Shown here in pieces: positions 1-5,713 of a DNA stretch of 12,321 bases; the first letter of the stretch is position 1, and the number at the start of each line of letters is the position of its first letter. The notes below the pieces were generated by a model that searched no databases, was not told the DNA's origin, and worked only from the letters and a program-made list of their open reading frames with translations. Both the position numbers and the translations under genes were made by a program. The DNA comes from Armatimonadota bacterium. Its GTDB lineage: Bacteria; Armatimonadota; Zipacnadia; Zipacnadales; FEN-943. The stretch spans positions 1-12,321 of the forward strand of contig JANZZA010000606.1 of assembly GCA_026419655.1 (NCBI GenBank), read 5' to 3'.

Positions 1-94
1 TCGCCGCACCCACCTTCCAGGGCGATGCCGCCCTTCGCGTAGTCGCCAGGTGAGCCACCCCACCTCACACCTGCTTCTCCGGAAAACTGCTTCT

Positions 95-123
95 GGGGGA
101 AATCCTTTGAAAGGAGTTCCCTC
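95..123. repeat. GGGGGAA...TTCCC hairpin repeat, copy A
   Basis: Bases 95-101 pair with 117-123 (one G-T wobble), and after one A-G mismatch TCCTT (103-107) pairs with AAGGA (111-115) around a 3-base loop. That gives about 12 pairs. It is followed by a C-rich stretch and ACTTTTT at 141-147. A second, diverged copy starts at 414. The layout (G-run, A-run, short hairpin, C-run, then TTC and A/T-run) matches, from memory, a class of dispersed hairpin sequences found in several bacterial phyla downstream of genes. I cannot confirm membership without a search. Confidence 0.5.
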
Positions 124-165
124 CCAGCCCCCCTTCGCAAACTTTTTATATACTGTGGGTGCACC

Positions 166-265
166 GGATTTTCGGGCGCGCACACACAGGAGTACTCCTG
201 TCCGATGCTGACGGACTGGTCTTTACAGCGCCAGCACAGGGCGGGTACAGCGAGCCCGAAAATCC
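166..265. repeat. nested inverted-repeat element, possible structured RNA or miniature mobile element
   Basis: The outer arms GGATTTTCGGGC (166-177) and GCCCGAAAATCC (254-265) are perfect 12-bp inverted complements. After one mismatch (178/253) three more pairs follow (179-181 with 250-252). Inside lies a perfect 16-bp palindrome, ACAGGAGTACTCCTGT (186-201), and a second hairpin, TGCTGACG (206-213) with CGCCAGCA (229-236), with one mismatch. The whole can fold as a closed stem with two inner arms. It could be a small structured RNA, a MITE/REP-like element, or a protein-binding site. There is no clear run of T after it, so a simple terminator is unlikely. No open reading frame is associated with it. 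Confidence 0.55.
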
Positions 266-412
266 AGCCCCCAAAACACTCCGTACAACCAGCAGGACCT
301 AGCCCCACCCTGCAGGCACCGGTGACTGCGCATCTCCGCCAGGGAGTACTAGCATTTACGGGTTGAGGGGGGTCAGGGGGAACCCCGCTTTTTGCCCAAA
401 GGGGGCTCGCTC

Positions 413-463
413 TGCTGGGGGAAGCTGTTTGAAAAGGTTCCTTCGAGGCCTCCTTCCCGAGGC
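413..463. repeat. GGGGGAA...TTCCC hairpin repeat, copy B
   Basis: CTGGGGGAA followed by TTTGAAAAGG, TTCC and a C/T-rich tail repeats the order seen at 93-135 with substitutions. GGGAAG (419-424) can pair with CTTCCC (453-458); inside sit AAGGTTCCTT (434-443) and the palindrome GAGGCCTC (445-452). It lies about 95-145 bases past the stop codon of the minus-strand gene that ends at 557, so it may help end that transcript or stabilise its 3' end, although no run of T follows on the minus strand. The flanking 367-406 is also strongly G/C-tracted (GGGGGAACCCC). Confidence 0.4.
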
Positions 464-556
464 TGCTTACCTCTGTCACGCGCCTTCAAGGAAAGGACAT
501 CGCCGCCACACGCAGTAGCACGTGAGCGCTCCACGCAGCCCGGCCGGTGCGACCTT

Positions 557-2392
557 TTATCCTTCGCGCAGGGCAAAGATGCGCACTTGGGCGTCGGCAG
601 GAAGAAGTAGCGTGAGGCCGGGATGGCCGTCGAAGTCCGTCAGCATGATCTCGCGCTTCTCTCCGCCGCGGATGGCCATGGGGTCGTAGGTGGCGATGAG
701 GTGTACATTTCCCAGCTTGACCCGGCGCGCTATCGGCAGCGTTTCTGCAAACTGTTTCAGCGCCGGGACGTCTACTTTTATCTCGCCGCTCCGCAAGATT
801 GGCTCAAAAGCTTTCACCAGGGCCAGACCCTCGACTGCCCCCGCGACTGCTTCCGACGGTACCCGCAAGTGAGGCACCAGCTCATCCCGATGCATGACGA
901 AGCTCGGCCTGGCCGGGTCCAGGCGAGGGCCGAAAGGCTCTCGGGCAGTGTCTATCCGCTGAAAGCGCACCAGGCCTGTGGCCTCGTCAACCGAGGTAAT
1001 GGCCAGGACATCGTAGCGGTTCAGCGTTACTGGTGGAGCATCGTCCGGCGCGCCCTCCGGCTTGACCTGAATAGGCTCCCGAAGCATCATGTCGCCCCCC
1101 ACGCCCCCCTCCACCAGAACATCCCCTGCCGCCGTGCTCTGGGCCGCCCGCCATAGCGGTGGAGGCACGTGGTGATTGCCAACATCCGACCAGTTCCAGA
1201 GAACCACGCCGTCAACCCCGCAGAAAAACGCAAAGGTGAACATTGCACGCATGTCTTCGTTAGGTAACGGCTGCTGATTCCACCAGTGATAGCTCGCGTC
1301 TCCGCCGTGCAGTAGCGGCCAGAAGTACGGGCGAATGGGCCTGGGATCGGGCAGAGAATTGACGAGAGCGCGGTCAAAATCGAGGCGGGCAATGGTATAA
1401 GCCACATTCTGCGGGGACCAGTAGTACACGTAAACGTCGGGATACAGAACATCCTGGGCCTCAACGAAATCTCTTCCCCATCGCAGCCAGGGCCAGTGCG
1501 CAGACGGGTCTGGGATGCCGGGCAGCCCTTTTTCGTGGAGACCCAGCAGGGCATACCAGCCGGAGCCATAGCCCTGGGGGTAAACACCGACGCTGGTAAA
1601 CCCATTGCGGCGTAGAGCTTCGATGGGAGCAACGTTGGTTAGCAGGTAGCCCCGGTAGTATTTGTCTTCAAAGGCCTTTTGTGCTTCTGGCGATGCGTCG
1701 CGCGGATACCATTCCTGCGCCCGGAGCTGGTCGGGCGCAAGCGGCCCCTCATGCTCCAGGTCTAGCATGGCAATCCAGTCAGGGCCGCGCGGCTGCCAGA
1801 CCGCCCCGCTTTCGAGCAACAACCCCACCACGTCCAAGTCAGCCAGCAAGTCAAATCGGCCCCAGGGAATGCCGTGGTCGGCGAAAAACCGGTGCCAATC
1901 AACGAAGCTCCCCCACTGGAGGAACTTGGTGCCGGCCGGAAAGTGTGACAGGTCGGGCATGATGTAGGGATACACCACGCTGAAGCCGTGGCACGAGGCG
2001 TACTCAATCATCTTGAAGTTGTGCCAGCCGCCGTAGTTGAACTCGCAGGTGAACTCGCGCAGCCGGAAGGGCAGAATGTCGCGGGCTTCATAAGGCGCCT
2101 CGCCTGGCGGAAAGTCGTCGGTCTGGTGCGGCTCATGAGGAACGGCCGGCTGGCCGACTTGCGGCGGCGCATCGTCAAGCCTGACGCCACGCAAGTCGTC
2201 AACGGTCAGCGCATCATCGGCCGACAGCCGTACCTGCCCAGCGGCAACAGGTAAGCTAACTACGCGAAAACCCGGAACTTTTCGCTCCAGGTTCCTCAAC
2301 GCCGTCACGGCGTCGTCCTCGCCGCGCACGGCCGGTCCCGAGAAGAGCGCCAGCACCCCAAGACAGACCGCCAAGGTGACCGTGTATCGCAT
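557..2392 (-). CDS. secreted TIM-barrel-like protein, candidate glycoside hydrolase (hyaluronidase-like)
   Basis: This is a 611-residue protein starting at the ATG at 2392. That start gives a clean signal peptide (MRYTVTLAVCLGVLALFSG, then AVRG before EDDAV). The frame stays open 75 codons further upstream, but that part is Cys-rich and unlike a protein. No Shine-Dalgarno is visible. Residues about 105-410 read like a beta/alpha barrel with many aromatic residues: NYGGWHNF (119-126), VVYPYIMPD (139-147), AMLDLEHEGPL (208-218), SVGVYPQGYG (267-276), RPYFWPLLHGG (354-364) and DGVVLWNWS (394-402). The D211-x-E213 pair at a strand end, followed by a long helix and a Gly/Tyr-rich strand, is how GH56 hyaluronidases arrange their catalytic DxE. 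This is a remote, by-eye resemblance, not an assignment. The last 200 residues look beta-rich and may be an accessory domain. The gene is divergent from the amidohydrolase at 2638. Confidence 0.75.
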   Translation of the reverse strand: MRYTVTLAVCLGVLALFSGPAVRGEDDAVTALRNLERKVPGFRVVSLPVAAGQVRLSADDALTVDDLRGVRLDDAPPQVGQPAVPHEPHQTDDFPPGEAPYEARDILPFRLREFTCEFNYGGWHNFKMIEYASCHGFSVVYPYIMPDLSHFPAGTKFLQWGSFVDWHRFFADHGIPWGRFDLLADLDVVGLLLESGAVWQPRGPDWIAMLDLEHEGPLAPDQLRAQEWYPRDASPEAQKAFEDKYYRGYLLTNVAPIEALRRNGFTSVGVYPQGYGSGWYALLGLHEKGLPGIPDPSAHWPWLRWGRDFVEAQDVLYPDVYVYYWSPQNVAYTIARLDFDRALVNSLPDPRPIRPYFWPLLHGGDASYHWWNQQPLPNEDMRAMFTFAFFCGVDGVVLWNWSDVGNHHVPPPLWRAAQSTAAGDVLVEGGVGGDMMLREPIQVKPEGAPDDAPPVTLNRYDVLAITSVDEATGLVRFQRIDTAREPFGPRLDPARPSFVMHRDELVPHLRVPSEAVAGAVEGLALVKAFEPILRSGEIKVDVPALKQFAETLPIARRVKLGNVHLIATYDPMAIRGGEKREIMLTDFDGHPGLTLLLPADAQVRIFALREG

Positions 2393-2637
2393 GGCCGCGC
2401 ACTTCGGCTGGCAGCAGTAATGTCCTTCAGAGACTGTTGCTAAAGCTGAGCTCCGCTGCTGTAGAGCAACGAAGGTGTAAGCTCCCTGCACTCGACCGTT
2501 TACCCGCAGCCAATTCAGGGAAGGCTCAAAACGACTTTTGCAAAACTCTCCAAAGGTTTTCCCCTTGATAGGACAAAGAAAGCACAAGAGACCCTGCTGT
2601 GACAGGGGAGAACCCAAACTACTGAGGAGTGACGTCC
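2393..2637. promoter_or_regulatory. divergent intergenic region
   Basis: This 245-bp gap lies between two genes that point away from each other, so promoters for both should be here. I see no convincing -35/-10 pair. TTTTGCAAAA (2536-2545) is a 10-bp palindrome and GTTGCT/AGCAAC frames 2438-2472, but elements this short are expected by chance. Confidence 0.4.
2624..2629 (+). promoter_or_regulatory. Shine-Dalgarno deciding the amidohydrolase start
   Basis: GAGGAG lies 8 bases before the ATG at 2638. An in-frame GTG at 2629 overlaps this site and would leave it unusable, so the ATG is the better start. Confidence 0.75.
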
Positions 2638-4233
2638 ATGCCGGACATCAGGTACTTCGACGCCCGTTGCTATTTGGGGCGGTCTTTGTGGACGGCCGAG
2701 GGAGAACCAACGACGCCCCCAGCCCTGCTTGAGACCATGGACCACTTCGGCATCCACGAAGCTCTGGTGATAGACAGTCTGTGCATGGCAAATAACCCGA
2801 AGGCCGGCAATGCGAGAATACTGCGGCAGACCGAAAGCCAGCCGCGCCTGCACCCGGCTTGGGCCTATCTGGTATCCCAGACGCGAGAACTGCCGCCGCC
2901 CGAGGAGTTTGTCAAGCAGATGAGGCAGTGCGGTGTTGGAGCCGTATACCTGTTCTACGGCCAGTACAACCTGCCACTGGAAGACTGGGCTGTGGGCGAC
3001 CTGTTGGCAGCCCTTGAAGAAGCCCGGGTTCCTTTATTCCTTTGCCCGAATGACGTTACAGACCCTGGCCCGGCGGACCAGACGGACTGGCGCGGAGTTG
3101 TGCGAATCTGCAAGCAATTTCCTCGACTGCCGGTCATCGTCACGGAAGGACGTGTGTACCGAAGCCAGCGGGCCATGTATGCAGCGATGGCAGCCTGCGA
3201 CAACCTCATACTCGACCTTTCCATGCTCTGGTTACACCGGGCCGTCGAGTTTACCTGCCGCGAATTCGGCGCCCACAGGCTTGTATGGAGTTCTCGGCTA
3301 CCGGAGCGCACGCCTGGCGCGCCCCTGATGCAGCTTAATTACTCGGACATAAGCGAAGACGAGCTGGCCCTGGTGGCAGGCGGGAATATGAAGCGGCTGC
3401 TGTCATGGAATCCATCCATTGAATTTGCTGAGGGAGTGCGCTTCCCGGAGCCCATTGACAGTCTCCACCGGGCGGCGCGAGAACGCCTGTCCCTGAGCGC
3501 CGAGGAATTTTACGACTGCCACGGCCACATCGGTTGGGGCGATCCATACCACGTGATGAAGGAAACGCCCGAAGGCCTTGTGGCTGAGATGGACAAGTTT
3601 GGCATCAGGAAAGCACTCGTGTTCAGCATGCAGATAATGGCTGACGTAGGCTACGGAATTGAAGAGGTAGCTGAAATGACCGGGCGTTGGCCCGACCGGT
3701 TCATCGGGTTGACTCTCGTCAATCCGCGCAACGGCGAGCGGCAGATGATGGAAGACCTGGAACGCGGCGCAAGGCTGGGTATGCGTGGCGTGAAACTGAT
3801 GCTCAATTCCTACGGCGCCTACGATGTCAACGGGCCGCTGGTGGACGTATGCGCCCGATGGGCCAGCCAGCGCAAGGAATTCATCCTGAGCCACTTTTGG
3901 GGTGCGCCTGAGCGTCTCCTGCAGCTTTGTCAGGAAAACACTGGGGCATGTTTCATTGTCGGGCACTCCTATGATTATTATGGCGAAATGTTTCGTAGAG
4001 TGTCTAATGTATTTTTGTGCACGTGCCCATTCCTTACTACTGGACAAACCGAGCGACTTGTGCAAATATATGGGGCTGATAGGATACTGTTCGGCTCTGA
4101 CTTGATGGATCTGCCTATCGGTTGGGGGATTGGTCAAATTGCTTATGCCCGCATTCCCGAGGCCGACAAACGTAAGATCCTGGGCGGCAACTTGAAGACG
4201 CTCTTGCGCAGGTATTCGACCGGATCACGTTAA
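2638..4233 (+). CDS. double-domain amidohydrolase (Amidohydro_2 type), first half degenerate
   Basis: This is a 531-residue protein with no signal peptide, so probably cytoplasmic. Typical amidohydrolase_2 (COG2159-like) proteins are about 270-350 residues; this one holds two copies in a row. The second half (about 290-531) has the metal-site pattern: H295-x-H297 in DCHGHIG, H418 in LSHFWG, H443 in VGHSY and D488 in FGSD, plus K386 in GVKLM. The first half (about 5-260) follows the same order of strands (FDARCYLG, FGIHEALVID, RLVWSSRLP, GGNMKRLL), but the HxH, both later His and the Asp are replaced. It should therefore be non-catalytic, perhaps structural or substrate-binding. Family members are metal-dependent hydrolases or decarboxylases acting on ring or carboxylated compounds; the substrate here is unknown. 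The next gene starts 125 bp downstream. A stretch near 3960-4080 is unusually AT-rich. Confidence 0.9.
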   Translation: MPDIRYFDARCYLGRSLWTAEGEPTTPPALLETMDHFGIHEALVIDSLCMANNPKAGNARILRQTESQPRLHPAWAYLVSQTRELPPPEEFVKQMRQCGVGAVYLFYGQYNLPLEDWAVGDLLAALEEARVPLFLCPNDVTDPGPADQTDWRGVVRICKQFPRLPVIVTEGRVYRSQRAMYAAMAACDNLILDLSMLWLHRAVEFTCREFGAHRLVWSSRLPERTPGAPLMQLNYSDISEDELALVAGGNMKRLLSWNPSIEFAEGVRFPEPIDSLHRAARERLSLSAEEFYDCHGHIGWGDPYHVMKETPEGLVAEMDKFGIRKALVFSMQIMADVGYGIEEVAEMTGRWPDRFIGLTLVNPRNGERQMMEDLERGARLGMRGVKLMLNSYGAYDVNGPLVDVCARWASQRKEFILSHFWGAPERLLQLCQENTGACFIVGHSYDYYGEMFRRVSNVFLCTCPFLTTGQTERLVQIYGADRILFGSDLMDLPIGWGIGQIAYARIPEADKRKILGGNLKTLLRRYSTGSR

Positions 4234-4342
4234 GTCACCCGGTCTGCAGGGTAACAAGGTTTAGAGGACATTCAGGATGGGCTGGCAGCACGCTTGCAGC
4301 GGGAAAGGCGTGGTGTGCTTATCAAGCCGTGGAGCTGGAGCA

Positions 4343-4349
4343 AAAGGAG
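4343..4349 (+). promoter_or_regulatory. Shine-Dalgarno of the first membrane-protein gene
   Basis: AAAGGAG ends 9 bases before the ATG at 4359. The frame also has a GTG at 4329, but this site supports the ATG, and the paralogue downstream starts at the equivalent MHW. Confidence 0.7.
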
Positions 4350-4358
4350 CTACAGAAG

Positions 4359-4835
4359 ATGCATTGGCAGCTTGTAGTCATTGGAGAACTCATCGAGGGC
4401 GCAACCGCGCTTTTCTGTGTCCTGCGCGACAAGCATCCAGGACGTCTCCTGGCTGGTGCGGTCGCGGGGGCGGGTGTGATGCTGGCCATTCTGGCTGGCC
4501 TCTTGGCCGTCGCTAGGCACCAGCCACCCAACCTGCAGTGGCTGCAAATAGCCTTTGCAGCACTGGGGCTGACTGCCGGGCTGATTACGGGTACGGCCTT
4601 CGGTGCCTTTGCGGGCGCGGCTGCGGTGGCTCTAGTGCAAGGCCCAACCCCGGCCCGTTCCAGTTCCTACGTGGGTGCCTTTGTAGGCTTAGCGGTTGCC
4701 GTCGTGCCGGTGGTGTTTCTCCAAGCAACATGGCCCGAGGAAGTCCGCGAGGCAGTCGTGATTGCGCTACTCTGCCAGGGGCTCATCGCCGGTACCCTCC
4801 TCGGACGCGGCATTGGGATGAAACACAGCTTCTAA
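4359..4835 (+). CDS. small multi-pass membrane protein, unknown family, copy 1
   Basis: This is a 158-residue hydrophobic protein that I do not recognise. Hydrophobic segments lie at about 4-22, 30-52, 63-94, 103-122 and 132-149; the third is long enough for one bent or two short passes, so 4-6 membrane helices are likely. Gly/Ala-rich stretches (LLAGAVAGAG, FGAFAGAAA) suggest tight helix packing. Conserved with the paralogue at 5210 are MHW at the start, the C20 region (A/M-x-FC), GPTPAR-SSYVG before the fourth segment, PVVFL and the C-terminal LLCQGLIAGTLLGRGIGMK. There is no signal peptide apart from the first helix. The ATG at 4359 is chosen because of the ribosome site and the match to the paralogue. 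It could be a transporter subunit, a channel-like protein or a membrane anchor; nothing in the sequence decides. Confidence 0.85.
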   Translation: MHWQLVVIGELIEGATALFCVLRDKHPGRLLAGAVAGAGVMLAILAGLLAVARHQPPNLQWLQIAFAALGLTAGLITGTAFGAFAGAAAVALVQGPTPARSSSYVGAFVGLAVAVVPVVFLQATWPEEVREAVVIALLCQGLIAGTLLGRGIGMKHSF

Positions 4836-4850
4836 TGCCATCCTGACAGC

Positions 4851-4870
4851 CACGGATGAGCACGGATGAA
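4851..4870. repeat. short tandem CACGGATGA repeat (probable dispersed genomic repeat)
   Basis: CACGGATGAG is followed directly by CACGGATGAA, preceded by ACAGC. Read on the other strand this gives TTCATCCGTG-CTCATCCGTG-GCTG. From memory, near-identical strings (cacggatgaacacggatgaa and variants) recur in intergenic DNA of many bacteria, including Planctomycetota and Chloroflexota. It starts 15 bases after the stop of the membrane-protein gene. Confidence 0.5.
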
Positions 4871-5111
4871 CCACGTGGGGACTGCGGTATGTCGGTTGTT
4901 GTCGGGTGTCTGTATGAGACGCAGCCAGGCTAAATCCTGGCGCGGGGGAAGACGCTCACCATTGCGCCGATACTGGCGGGACCAGAGACCCTGAACCCTG
5001 ATGTAGGGAAAAATGCCGGTGCCGATGAGGATTTGGGCACCCGTGGTGTTTGACGCGCTGCCGGGCTGGGCTGTGAGGCGGCGGCACAGTATGGCCGCCA
5101 GCATATAGGGC

Positions 5112-5127
5112 CACCGGTTCACCGGTG
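5112..5127. promoter_or_regulatory. palindrome upstream of the second membrane-protein gene
   Basis: CACCGGT-TC-ACCGGTG is a 7-bp perfect inverted repeat with a 2-base centre, 82 bases before the ATG at 5210. The centre is too small for a good RNA hairpin, so an operator for a dimeric regulator is the more likely role if it has one. No promoter boxes are clear beside it. Confidence 0.35.
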
Positions 5128-5209
5128 TTAATGCGCCGGGCCGAACCCAGAGTGCCTGGGAAGCTCGGGCAGTGGAGAGCCTCGGCTTCGGCTCGTGGGG
5201 CTGATGATA

Positions 5210-5683
5210 ATGCACTGGCCACTAATCGCAGTGGGACAGGCGTGTGTCATTGCGGCGGCGATGTTCTGCATGGCGCGCGAGAAAAACCCCCTCAAGCTTC
5301 TCGCCGGAGCTACTGCAGGAGCCGCCACTACGCTCGCTGTACTGGTCCTCCTGGGCCTCGTGGCAGCGCTCTCTTCTCGGGCCGGCTGGCTGGAACTGGT
5401 GAGCCGGTGGTTCAGGATAAGTGCAGGTTTCCTGGGCAGCACAGTTTTCGGGACGTTGGCGGGAGCTGCTGTGGCAGCCTTCGTGACCGAACCCGTGCCG
5501 GCTCGCACCAGTGCGTATGTTGGCGGCCTGATAGGCCTGGCCATCGCTGGGGTGCCCGTGGTATTTTTGTACGGGGCATGGCCAGGGGAGATTCGTAGCG
5601 CCGTTGCGGTTGGCCTGCTTTGCCAGGGGCTAATCGCCGGCACTCTGATGGGGCGGGGCGTTGGGATGAAGGCGCCCGCCTGA
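5210..5683 (+). CDS. small multi-pass membrane protein, unknown family, copy 2
   Basis: This is a 157-residue paralogue of the protein at 4359-4835. By hand alignment the last 60 comparable residues (from PVPAR to GMK) match at 41 positions, and the N-terminus matches less. Hydrophobic segments lie at about 4-22, 30-54, 68-93, 102-121 and 131-149. The same signatures recur: MHW, a Cys at residue 20 before a charged A/L-R-x-K turn, PVPARTSAYVG, GVPVVFL and LLCQGLIAGTLMGRGVGMK. ATG codons at 5204 and 5210 and a GTG at 5195 are all possible starts; 5210 matches the paralogue and has GTGGGG (5195-5200) in front as a weak ribosome site. The glycoside hydrolase starts only 30 bp after the stop, so co-transcription is likely. 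The function is unknown. Confidence 0.82.
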   Translation: MHWPLIAVGQACVIAAAMFCMAREKNPLKLLAGATAGAATTLAVLVLLGLVAALSSRAGWLELVSRWFRISAGFLGSTVFGTLAGAAVAAFVTEPVPARTSAYVGGLIGLAIAGVPVVFLYGAWPGEIRSAVAVGLLCQGLIAGTLMGRGVGMKAPA

Positions 5684-5704
5684 CTGAAGTCGCCAAGAAG
5701 CATC

Positions 5705-5710
5705 GGAGGG
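5705..5710 (+). promoter_or_regulatory. Shine-Dalgarno of the GH-A hydrolase
   Basis: GGAGGG lies only 3 bases before the ATG at 5714, a short spacing. No other start fits the signal peptide better. Confidence 0.5.
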
Positions 5711-5713
5711 CCC

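Larger units (their letters stand above)
1..556. other. gene-free stretch left of the first gene
   Basis: No convincing gene lies here. Two short frames touch the left edge and conflict with each other. A plus-strand frame from base 3 ends at a TGA at 51-53 (tail TFQGDAALRVVAR). A minus-strand frame is free of stops from 485 down to 1 and near the edge reads GDYAKGGIALEGGCG. Either could be the end of a gene outside the window. The minus frame runs straight through the repeat structures and has no good start, so I do not call it. What can be supported is a nested inverted-repeat element (166-265) and two related hairpin repeats (95-123 and 413-463). The sequence TATACT at 149-154 resembles a -10 box just before the nested element, but I see no matching -35 box. 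Confidence 0.6.
4836..5209. other. spacer between the two membrane-protein genes
   Basis: This 374-bp stretch holds no gene I can support. A minus-strand frame (4832-5215) is open, but its C-terminus (FIRAHPW) is just the translation of a short repeat and its N-terminus overlaps the next gene. The spacer contains the CACGGATGA repeat (4851-4870), a 6-bp hairpin GCCAGG/CCTGGC (4924-4929 with 4936-4941) and the palindrome at 5112-5127. It is long for an operon spacer, so the second gene may have its own promoter. Confidence 0.55.

Noticed and set aside
1..485. 161-codon stop-free minus-strand frame leaving the left edge
   Set aside because: It has no good start and crosses the nested inverted repeat and a hairpin repeat. 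Only the last 20 or so codons near the edge look coding, and a plus-strand frame there looks equally so. It needs sequence beyond the edge to decide.
2536..2545. TTTTGCAAAA as an operator in the divergent gap
   Set aside because: A 10-bp palindrome is expected many times by chance in 12 kb and no second site supports it.
2393..2617. 75-codon upstream extension of the first minus-strand gene
   Set aside because: The extension is Cys-rich and low in protein-like pattern, and it would bury an excellent signal peptide that begins at the ATG at 2392.
3403..4137. 244-codon minus-strand frame over the amidohydrolase
   Set aside because: It is antisense to the conserved metal-site region of a clear gene and has no recognisable features of its own.
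4832..5215. 127-codon minus-strand frame in the spacer between the membrane-protein genes
   Set aside because: Its end is a translation of the CACGGATGA repeat, its start overlaps the next gene on the other strand, and it has no domain-like pattern.
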